This document shows, piece after piece, positions 54,701-64,000 of a stretch of DNA of 64,000 bases. Position numbers and translations under genes: made by a program. The DNA lies in the NCBI GenBank assembly GCA_022497145.1, contig MU385865.1, forward strand, positions 248,001 through 312,000, given 5' to 3'. Numbering within the stretch: the first letter of the stretch is position 1; the number at the start of each line of letters is the position of its first letter. Source of the stretch: Rostrohypoxylon terebratum. Lineage: Eukaryota; Ascomycota; Sordariomycetes; Xylariales; Hypoxylaceae. Below the pieces are notes generated by a model that saw only the letters and a program-made list of their open reading frames with translations, ran no database searches and was not told the DNA's origin.

Positions 54701-56379
54701 TTAGCCCGCTAGAGTAGTTTGACGTCTAAGAAGAATAATCGAGATGATGAATTTATGTAGGGAAAAATACACCGAGCTTTACTAAGCCGGACAGTGGCAT
54801 GCTCCATCATTTTGAGCGCCCATCCAACTCAAGAGTCTTAGTAATCTAATCAGGTTTAGCGCGAGAACGAAATGTCCGGGGCTAGCCCCATCGAACTTGA
54901 GGCGTTCGTCGTACAAGACTTCCTTTGCGAATAATTCCAATCAGGGTTAAAATGTTTCGCAGAACATCCATGATCTGGATAGGGGATGCAAGATGATTCC
55001 TTGCGATGGATGGGACGAATAGGAACTTGGGACCAATATAGTTGAAGCTGACGCTGGAATTGGCACGTAGTTCTGTTTATAAGGTAACTGTGGGTTTGGG
55101 GAGCAGGGGAGATAAGATTATATATATTATGAGTGGATGATGTCATCGTTCCTATCGTGAATGGCGGCACTTCAAGGTTCCAAGGTTCTCTGTGTCTGCA
55201 CGTAAGGTCCTGTACCGCAGATCTGCGTTTATATATCTCGGCTTATTATCCATAGTGGTGCGGGATAATTAGTTAGAGGTTGCCTTTAACTATAGAAGAT
55301 TTATGATAGTTGCAAAAGAATAATTTCCGTCTGATTAGCGTCGCATCTACCGATGTAAGTATCCCTAATTCTTGAGGCAGAAAATACAGTGGACACCATT
55401 GAGGCTATGAAGCCAGAGCCTTCACTTTCACTACAAGACTACCCGACTTCGTGGCACTGGTATAAGGCTACGCCAGCCTTCTGGTGCAGCATCATAATTC
55501 GGTGAAATAAGAACGGCAAATGCTAGGACGAGAAGAGAAGGTTGAGACTTCTGGGTCTCGTTGATAAAATGGGAAGCTTCTAGCCAGTTAATACTACATG
55601 TATCAACTACTACTAGGTACCCAGGTACGTACCTGGGCAGGTTAGGTCAAATTGGTCAATACTAGGTACATAGGACCTAGGTACCTAGACATTGCGGTGA
55701 TCAATCGTTGACTCTGAAGTGCAAATTAATCAAATAAAGTTCCAAAAAACATGTAGTCATAAACCTAGAATGTTCTGTGCTAGCTGACGAGACAACGGAA
55801 TTCAAATATTCAGGTAGGTGCGTTGCTCACGTACCCAGTATGCAGGTACGGTCGATGCCTGATTGCGTAGCAAGTTGTCTGCCTGTCGAGAAACCTTATC
55901 GGTTTTTGTAAGCCTCAGGTGGGATGGCAAGTGCCAGGCAGCTGGACAGGCTGACAGGTATGCGAGGCAGTTGGAATCTGGCTTGTTCAACAGTTAGGCT
56001 GTGGAAATCATTGGAAGGTGTGTGGCGGGCTCTGCACCTGTTAGGCCACTTGGTCCGAGCTTCTTTCCGCCTCTCGTCATCAACAGCTCAAACACTACTA
56101 GTAAGAGCAGCCAAACTCCGAAATTCAACAACTTCCTCACATCCCACATTTAACATCATCTCCCTTCCTTCATTCCGCAAAACCCCCAAAACCCCCCAAA
56201 CCGCAAAACCGTAGACCTCTTCTACTTATCAAATTCTTTGTTGGTGCAAAGGGACAAGATTCCTCATCAACCTTTCCTACAAACAACCCATCCGCCCACC
56301 TTCTTTTTTTCGTGCGTCTCTGCGCACAACTTCTCCCCACTGATACCGATCAAACACTTTCATCCTCACAGCAAACATC
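51722..56379. other. gene-poor intergenic region
   Basis: About 4.7 kb between the divergent AVT1 and CDC48 genes with no supportable gene. A TAGGTA/TACCTA island with a perfect 16-nt palindrome lies at 55611-55690. A tRNA-like stretch at about 54165-54200 did not fold convincingly. GACGGTTCGACGGTTCGACGG repeats at about 52189-52210. From about 56080 the top strand is pyrimidine- and A-rich, as expected for the CDC48 leader. Confidence 0.4.
55611..55690. repeat. TAGGTA/TACCTA palindromic island
   Basis: Contains the perfect palindrome CCAGGTACGTACCTGG at 55621-55636 and several CCTAGGTACCTAG-type elements within 80 bp. Confidence 0.75.
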
Positions 56380-59169
56380 ATGGCACCAGAGCCTGAGCAT
56401 AAGAAAAAGGTCAATTTGGCGTAAGTTTTTCCTACTATTTCCCCATCCTACAAAAACTATTCTACCGCAGACCAGACCAGAATTGGAGCTAACCTCTGAA
56501 TAGCGACGTCTCCGGTACCGAGCACAAGGAAGTTGTACGATAAACCATTCCTATATTTGTAAGAGCTCAAAAACTGATGATTATCTCTAGGAGAATGATG
56601 TCTCAACGGCTATTCTCAAGAAGAAGAAGAAGCCTAACCAGTTAATGTACGTATCATCATTTTTTACCATGTTCAAATTAAAGGCAGCTATTAACCCGAC
56701 CTCCGTAGGGTTACCGATGCCGTTAACGATGACAACTCTATCATCGCTCTTTCGAACAACACCATGGAGCAGCTCCAGCTATTCCGGGGGGACACCGTCA
56801 CGGTGCGCGGAAAGAAGCGAAAGGATACTGTTTTAATCGTGCTTGCCGACGACGACCTTGATGACGGCAGTGCCCGACTTAACAGAGTCGTACGTCACAA
56901 CCTGCGGGTGAAGCATGGTGATATTGTCACCATCCAACCCTGCCCAGACATCAAATACGTAAGTTACCACTACTTTCTGATTCGTTCAAATTAGAGCAAT
57001 AATCCACTAACCCTATCGTTAATAGGCCAAGCGCATTGCAGTACTCCCTATTGCCGATACCGTTGAGGGTTTGACCGGTTCCCTCTTCGATGTATTCCTC
57101 GCCCCGTACTTCCGAGAAGCATACCGACCTGTCCGTCAAGGCGACCTGTTTATTGTCCGGGGCGGCATGCGACAGGTGGAATTCAAGGTTGTCGAGGTCG
57201 ACCCTCCCGAGTTCGGTATCGTTGCCCAAGACACTGTCATTCACTGCGAGGGCGAGCCGATTCAGCGTGAGGAGGAGGAAAACAACCTCAACGAGGTTGG
57301 CTACGATGATATTGGTGGCTGCCGCAAACAGATGGCCCAGATCCGAGAGATGGTGGAGCTTCCCCTACGCCACCCTCAACTCTTCAAGTCTATCGGTATC
57401 AAGCCTCCTCGTGGTGTTTTGCTCTACGGCCCTCCGGGTACTGGTAAGACGCTTATGGCGCGCGCTGTTGCGAATGAGACTGGCGCCTTCTTCTTCTTGA
57501 TCAACGGTCCTGAGATCATGTCCAAGATGGCCGGTGAATCAGAGTCCAACCTGCGAAAGGCATTTGAAGAGGCTGAGAAGAATTCGCCCGCTATCATCTT
57601 CATCGACGAGATTGATTCCATCGCCCCCAAGCGAGAGAAGACCAATGGTGAAGTCGAGCGACGTGTTGTCTCTCAACTTCTTACTCTCATGGACGGTATG
57701 AAGGCTCGATCTAATGTTGTGGTCATGGCCGCCACTAACCGTCCTAACTCCATCGATCCTGCGCTGCGACGTTTCGGTCGTTTCGATCGTGAGGTCGATA
57801 TCGGTATCCCTGACCCTACCGGTCGCCTCGAGATCCTCCAGATCCACACAAAGAACATGAAGCTTGGTGACGATGTTGACCTGGAACAAATCGCTGCTGA
57901 GACTCACGGTTATGTCGGTTCCGATATCGCCGCTCTCTGCTCGGAGGCTGCTATGCAGCAGATCCGTGAGAAGATGGATCTGATCGACCTCGATGAGGAT
58001 ACTATCGACGCCGAGGTCCTGGATTCGCTGGGTGTCACCATGGAGAACTTCAGATTTGCATTGGGCGTCTCCAACCCATCTGCTCTTCGCGAAGTTGCCG
58101 TTGTCGAAGTTCCCAACGTCCGCTGGGAAGACATTGGAGGCCTGGAGGAAGTCAAGCAGGACCTCAAGGAGAGTGTTCAATATCCTGTCGACCACCCCGA
58201 GAAGTTCCTCAAATTTGGTCTATCTCCGTCTCGTGGAGTTCTATTCTATGGTCCCCCCGGTACCGGTAAAACCATGTTGGCTAAAGCCGTTGCGAACGAA
58301 TGTGCGGCCAACTTCATTTCCGTCAAGGGTCCAGAGTTACTAAGCATGTGGTTCGGTGAATCTGAGAGCAATATTCGAGACATCTTCGACAAGGCTCGTG
58401 CGGCTGCTCCTTGTGTCGTCTTCCTCGACGAGTTGGATTCAATTGCCAAGGCTCGTGGTGGATCCGTCGGTGATGCCGGTGGAGCCTCGGATCGTGTTGT
58501 CAACCAGCTTCTAACTGGTAAGTTAATCCCTGAAGCTCACTGCGAGATTTACATTGCTAACATAACGACATAGAAATGGATGGTATGACATCGAAGAAGA
58601 ACGTCTTCGTCATTGGAGCGACGAACAGACCTGAACAATTAGATCCGGCACTGTGCCGACCTGGTCGTCTTGACTCGTTGATCTATGTGCCGTTGCCCGA
58701 TGAGGCTGGTCGTCTCGGCATCCTTAAGGCTCAGCTTCGCAAGACGCCAGTCTCTAGCGATGTTGACCTTAACTACATCGCGTCCAAGACTCACGGATTC
58801 TCCGGTGCTGATCTTGGCTTTATCACTCAACGAGCCGTGAAGATCGCTATCAAGGAGTCCATCACTCTCGATATCGAGCGTCAACGTGCTCGCGAGGCCG
58901 AAGGTGCTGGAGATATGGACGTAGACGAGGACGTTGAGGACCCTGTTCCTGAACTGACCAAGCGCCATTTCGAGGAAGCTATGCAAATGGCCCGAAGATC
59001 TGTCAACGATGTGGAGATCCGTCGTTACGAGGCTTTCGCACAGCAAATGAAGAACGCCGGACCTGGTGCCTTCTTCCAGTTCCCTAGTGCTGTAGGCAAC
59101 GCCGATGCCAGTGCTAGCAATGATAACAACTTTGGCCAAGCCGGCGACGACGACGGCCTCTACGACTAA
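56380..59169 (+). CDS. CDC48: AAA+ ATPase Cdc48 (p97/VCP)
   Basis: The ubiquitin-selective hexameric unfoldase used in ER-associated degradation, ribosome quality control and membrane fusion. Six exons, 56380-56420, 56504-56534, 56591-56646, 56709-56958, 57026-58517 and 58574-59169, give 821 residues. The first three exons are only 41, 31 and 56 nt, and the donors of introns 2 and 3 are GTACGA and GTACGT. The N domain begins MAPEPEHKKKVNLAD, then KKKKKPNQLMVTDAVNDDNS. D1 has Walker A GPPGTGKT at 261-268 and IDEID at about 319-323. D2 has GPPGTGKT at 535-542 and LDELD at 593-597. The C-terminus ends in DDDGLYD, matching the tail that binds cofactors. All ATPase motifs are intact. Confidence 0.97.
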
Positions 59170-60259
59170 GCTTCTTCCGTGGTTGATAATTGAGCAATGC
59201 GACCCATGTGCTCCCATTTACCCCAATGAACGCCTCGACGTAATCAGTAAAACCATCCTCTAATTAGGGTCACGGACTTGACACAACAACATACCCTTTT
59301 TCTATGGTGGTTTGCGAAAGGCTTTTGCATTTATGAAAGATTCGAGGCAACTGAATGCCAGGGATGAATGAAATGGGGCCTATTTTCCTTTCGCGATGAT
59401 AGGTAGGGTCTTTGGAGCTTTGGCGAACGCAGTAATGTCTCTTCTCATCTGGACGGGAGACAATGGCCATGAGAAATGGTACATCAGGGGGGCAATTAGT
59501 TTGCGATAGATTCATGAATTGACTTTGCCATGCTCTAGTTCCCTGACTATCTATCCACGTGAAGAGTGAAATGAATGCATTGCCTAATCTCTCTGTAAAA
59601 GTGACAGCTAAAATCCCCAATGCCTACCTAGATCCTTAAGTATACACGACGTGCCAATTAGGTACAACATTCATCATATAGTAGACAACAGCAGATATAC
59701 GAGTAAGTCAAGTTAAAGTGTTCAGATAACGCTTTTTACTGTTGCGGACCAGAGAATACAAGTTTGGAGAAAAAAAACACGCTATAGGAGCCTTCTCGGC
59801 CACCTCGTAAGTCAAGAACCGGGTTGCTAACGCCAATGCTCCCACCCTCCCTTTCCCCATGCCGATTCTGAGAAGAAAAATTGCGTGGTTATCGTTCAAC
59901 GGAATGGAAATGCCCTCCCCCTCCCCATAGATGATTCCTAGTCTAGACTGTCGTGTTTGTTTTGTTACCTAGTAGGTTTACAGATCCCGAGCTCTCGTCT
60001 TTGTGTTGGGTATTAAGTGTTTGACTGACGTCTGCCTCCCCTACTGACGGGTTATTGTTATTGTTGTCGTGGTTGTTATCGCTTTTTTCTTGATGTGGGA
60101 TGTGTGACGTGGGAAGATATGCGTTATGTGTTCGTATGTTCGTGGGTTGGTAGCGAGACGGAGACGAAGGCGGAGACGGAGAGGGAGGCAGGGCCAAGGC
60201 GGAGGAGTCCGGAGAGAGCTCAAAGCGGGAAAGAAGGAGAAGAAGAAAAATAATAAAGA
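59170..60259. other. intergenic region between convergent genes
   Basis: About 1.1 kb holding the CDC48 3' end and the 3' end of the gene on the minus strand. The stretch at 60120-60260 is purine-rich (GGAGACGGAGA-like). I see no gene. Confidence 0.45.
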
Positions 60260-60897
60260 CTAGCCGGCAGCCGGACCGTCGTCGATCTCGCACACGGACT
60301 CGAGACACTCGCGCGTCAGCTTCAGGACGGCGTCGACGACCGCTTGGGGCACGGCTAGGCTGGGCTCCCCGGTGGCGGCGCCGTTGGTGCCGTTCAGGGC
60401 GCCGGACTTGGCGCCGTTGGAGGCCCCGTTCGTTTCTGCGGAGGCGGCTTCGGTGGTGGTGGTAGAGGAGGAGGAGGAGGAGGCTGCGGCGGCGGCGGCG
60501 GCGAGAGTGTCGTGGCGCACGTCTTTTAGGACCCGCTGCACGAGCGCTGGGAACGTCGTTACGTCGCCCGAGCGTAGCAGCGCGAGGGCGTGGGTTTGTA
60601 CTGCGGAGGGCCAGTTCGAGGTGTGCGCGTTGAGGGAGTGGAGGAGGTGCTCTTGGATCCTGTGGGGAGAGGTCGTGGGTTAGCTGCAGGTCGGGACATC
60701 CATGTATGGGTGGGTGGGTGTGATGTGGGAGAAGAAGGAGAGACGTGGGATGTAGACGGGAAGATGGGGGAGACGTACTTGGCGATGTGGCCCTCTCGGA
60801 GGAGTAGCACGTTGATCTGAGATCGTAGGTCTGGGTCTTGCGTCGCGGGCGTGTAGGAGGCGGCCGATGACGGCACTTTGACGGGTGTTTGCGACAT
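60260..60897 (-). CDS. hypothetical protein, 172 residues
   Basis: I do not recognise the family. Two exons, 60779-60897 and 60260-60659, join in phase across a 119-nt intron with GTACGT, a GCAGCTAACC branch site and CACAG acceptor. Residues 20-92 (DPDLRSQINVLLLREGHIAK, then HSLNAHTSNWPSAVQTHALA) read as a helical, ordered domain. A homopeptide linker follows: Ala 93-99, Ser 100-105, Thr 106-109, then Asn/Gly/Ala-rich to about 135. A short C-terminal helix (VVDAVLKLTRECLESVCEID, 147-166) closes the protein. The two ordered parts flanking a low-complexity linker suggest a small protein-interaction or complex subunit. That is inference only. Confidence 0.78.
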
Positions 60898-63800
60898 TGT
60901 GTCGGTTGTTTGTGTGGATTTGGTGATGGTAGGATGGAGTAGGATGGAGGACGTGCTTCCTCCTCCTTGGATGACAATGGTCCTACTTTAAAGATTGAGA
61001 GGATATGAGCTAGGGTGGTGGTAGATGTCGCTCCGATGGGCGGGGAATGACGAGATGGTCCGCGAACCTAGTAGTCGCTTCGGTGGAATAACCTAGCAGA
61101 CCTTGGTTTTTTTTTTCCCTTTTCAAGCGTGGCGGTTAGACGACGAATACTCGCGAGTGCAGAAATCCTTATTTCTTTTGCTAATGATAGATCACTAGTG
61201 TATCTGAGACTTCTATTCGGATGCAATTCACAGCGAGGAAATAGGATGCACGAAACAATTCGCAAGCACGGAATTGCCAACGTGATTCTGGGTCGGTAAG
61301 GCGAGGCTGACAATTATCCGGAAAGTTTGCCAGCGCGAGGCTGAAATAGCTTCCTAATAAGTGGATAGCTTAAGGCAGGAGATTGTGGGGCTCAATCATT
61401 CTCTTAAGCGCCTGGGCATGGTTCGGGTTGCTAGGGTGGGTTTTAGGCTTTGTGGGTCTTTTTTTTTACCTAAAGGCTAAGGATTCCGGATATGTGGCTT
61501 GTGTGTGCTTTGGCGATGGGGCTGGGGGGCTCGGGGTTTGGGGCTGGGTAATCTTAGATCTTCCTCCCTTGTTAGAAACTCCCCGATCCCATTAAGTACA
61601 TCCATGATGATACGCAATATTAAGTCCGATCCAACACCGATCCACCAATATATTCACTATTCAGAAAAACGGAAATAGATTGATGAGACGTGTTATTAAG
61701 GTCGAATATTGTTTCAATAATACTACTATGATATTTATTTCATTGCAAATTGGAAGAAGTGCAATTTTATGCCGCTCTTCGGATCTTGTCTTATGGAGGG
61801 GAATGTTGCCAGCCCCGGAGTCTACAGCAATTCACACACATAAATTGAAATTGAAATTAGAAGAGGACTCGGTAGAAAGAGAGGGCCAGTTCAAGCAGCT
61901 TCACACTATTCATTATTTATCATGCGTTTCTTTCGCATCATAAACTACCTAGTAGTATAATGTCTAACTTACAATGATAGTACGTCTAATCATCTTAAGC
62001 TACTCAAGTCTCAATCTATGAAACCACATAGAAGCAGATGGATTGACCAGAGTGGCGAATAAAGCGTACACACCTACATAGAGTTGCTTTTCTATATTCT
62101 TGTGTTTCCAAATTTCCAACATGTTGCATGTTCTTCAGAGGTACTAGGTACTAGGTAAGTATCCAAGTAGTACTTAGGGTCTACTAGGTAGGTAAACATT
62201 AACATTGAAATGATTAAGGGCTTTATGGAGTACGTGAGTCTTGAGATAGCCACATCACCCTTATTTCTCTCTATTTACACTAGGTGCTTGATTAGAGAAG
62301 GCAATACCGAGGTTTGAAATTTTAAGAATAATACCTATCTGGTATGTAGGCCCTAGGGTTCAATGGCAAGCAATACGACGAAGATGGATCTCGGCTACGC
62401 AGTAACACTCTGCGTGCACTCAACGTGTACTCAATGTGCACTCAACGTGAACTGTTGTTATGTCATTTCTACACAATTATTTATAATTTTGTCTTCTAAT
62501 AATAGGTTGACTGGATGAAATGTGTCAAAAAATTGTAGTAGCGTTTGGTATAAGTCAATTCGGAAACTCCAAAAGTCGTAGCAATGCGACGTCAGTATTC
62601 TGGAGCGAACGTGACGACGCAATTAAGCATCTGACTTGCTTATTTCCTGGTTACCATCCATGGCACACGGATCTGTGGCTAGTATGTAAATCTCGAGGCG
62701 GCAAATCCCCTTGCGAAACGTCTCCAGGGCTTCTCCAAGTACCAGGAAGCCCGACTCCAGATGCTGACCGCATACCACACTCTAGTCGGTGATTCCCAAC
62801 GAACGTGTCGCCGTTACTCATAGCCCAACTTCATCACGCTGACAAGAAGCCAAGAAAATAATCATCTGGGGTCTCTTGTCGATGTCGCATTTGTAGGCAG
62901 AGGTGTTCTCACCGACTTATTACTTCGCTTTTCTACTATAACCTGCAGTGTAAGGGTTCGTGCATTCGGCTCGGTCTGTGAGCAACGAATCAAAGCCAGC
63001 CGGATCAGCCGCGACCTCGATACCATTCGCTAATCTGACTTGAGCTTTCTTACCGCTGTCGCGCTAAGGGTCCCATTTCCCTGGCCAGCTCAAATGACCA
63101 AATCTCTGCAGCGTTGGGCTCTTTTTCCCAGGTTCCCCGTAATATGATATATCACATACCTAACCTGGTCGGGATGACGATGTCGTCATGCGGGCATCAA
63201 TAACACAAAGGCAGATGATGACCTCGAGGCTAAAGAAAAAGTCGGTCTGAATTAAGACACCCGGCGATGGCGGTTACGGCGAGCTGGTTTCTCGGGGAAG
63301 CTGGATGGCGATTGGCCGTGGATTTAGGCTCGTCGCAGCCCCGTTGCTTGCCGTGATCTGCATTAGCTCCCTAGTGCGTCCGCTCTTGCTGCTGCCATCG
63401 CAACAAAATCTTAGAAATTAGCATGTATAGCACGCACGGGATGGGAAATTCGACGAAGGTACGTGCGATATGTTGCCGTCTCGTCGGACTGGGGCCGCTT
63501 ACTCTTGACGATGAGAGGCTTGTCGACCGTTGCGCCTACCCTTCGCCCTGCATAACTCCCTTTTCTCGCTTCGACGTGCTGAGCGAGGCCCCGATATCCG
63601 AAGTGTCTAATTGGCTTTCGTCTGAAAAGGCTACCCACGAATTAAAGTGCCGACCAACGGCGCTTAGCAACAGCATCATCTCTGTTCCACCTTCGCCCCG
63701 GATTCCTATCCTAAGTATAGTCTAATTATCGAGAGGTATTCGTGAGTTGAACACAAAGTATATCCCATGTACCAACTCGGAACATGTCGTTCTGTCATTC

Positions 63801-64000
63801 ACCGGAAATTTAGGCCTCGAGTAGTCGATACACTTGTGCTTGTAGGCTTGGACATTATCGTATTTCGCGGGTGGTGATTCTCGTCGAACGCAAACACGGC
63901 TCGGGTAGCTGCGTGGACTCGAGTTAGGATACCTACGGTCAGTTCAAATAGTCCCAGCATGAAAAAAGTCAACTCGTGCGGATTCTGATATCGGCCAGCC
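60898..64000. other. gene-free interval to the end of the window
   Basis: About 3.1 kb with no supportable gene. It contains a TAGGTA/TACCTA island at 62140-62195 and an 11-mer tandem repeat at 62414-62446. From about 62800 to the end the composition is even, with open frames up to about 100 codons that show no domain. It may contain the promoter of the gene starting at 60897 and, beyond that, decayed DNA. Confidence 0.4.
62414..62446. repeat. tandem repeat, 3 x GTGCACTCAAC-type 11-mer
   Basis: Copies 1 and 3 are identical (GTGCACTCAAC); copy 2 is GTGTACTCAAT. A further partial GTGAACT follows. Intergenic. Confidence 0.88.

Noticed and set aside
35077..63287. Exact 15-mer GTTACGGCGAGCTGG shared by 35077-35091 and 63273-63287
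   Set aside because: In 64 kb about two 15-mer coincidences are expected by chance, and the flanks do not align, so it does not show a dispersed repeat.

Overview
The window is nuclear DNA of a filamentous ascomycete (Pezizomycotina, most likely Sordariomycetes). Introns are short (about 46-350 nt) with GTAAGT-type donors, CTAAC/CTAAT branch points and TAG/CAG acceptors. Genes are one to two kilobases long and separated by 0.5-7 kb of non-coding DNA. The proteins are typical of this group: a fused GARS-AIRS purine enzyme, Atg15, an alpha-actinin, a Ran1/Ksp1-type kinase and a Cdc48 with the usual ascomycete N-terminus. I cannot name the genus. I see no transposon, CRISPR array, rRNA, convincing tRNA or secondary-metabolite cluster.

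Layout, left to right (18 genes): CBF1-like bHLH factor (+); eIF5/TIF5 (+) behind a leader with upstream ORFs; a large disordered protein of unknown function (-); dephospho-CoA kinase CAB5 (-) diverging from bifunctional ADE5,7 (+); ATG15 lipase (-); a VPS9-domain Rab GEF (+); alpha-actinin (-) diverging from a D-2-hydroxyacid/D-2-hydroxyglutarate dehydrogenase (+); TIM8 (+); RPL25/uL23 (-) diverging from BMT2, a 25S rRNA methyltransferase (+); UTR4 enolase-phosphatase (-); a 6.8-kb gene-poor gap ending in a 1.9-kb ATG-depleted leader; KSP1-like kinase (+); a gap of 10 N flanked by poly-G and poly-C; a small unknown membrane protein (+); AVT1-like vacuolar amino-acid transporter (-); a 4.7-kb gene-poor gap; CDC48 (+); an unknown 172-residue protein (-); and 3.1 kb of non-coding DNA. 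Most genes are housekeeping and do not form one pathway. RPL25/BMT2 is the one divergent pair with an obvious shared theme, the 60S subunit.

Several genes become visible only after splicing by hand: TIM8, RPL25, UTR4 (43-nt and 41-nt leading exons) and AVT1 (39-nt and 27-nt internal exons). Starts were set at ATG codons, and exon phases were checked for every spliced gene.

The most interesting signals are regulatory. The eIF5 leader has three upstream ORFs in weak context before a strong-context start. The Ksp1-like kinase has a leader of about 1.9 kb whose first 1,183 nt contain no ATG, followed by three minimal upstream ORFs, two of which both encode Met-Ser-Leu-stop. The CBF1-like gene has a 45-codon upstream ORF whose stop lies two bases before the ATG. 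TAGGTA/TACCTA palindrome-rich islands recur in the intergenic DNA. The homopolymers around the N gap look like a sequencing artefact.
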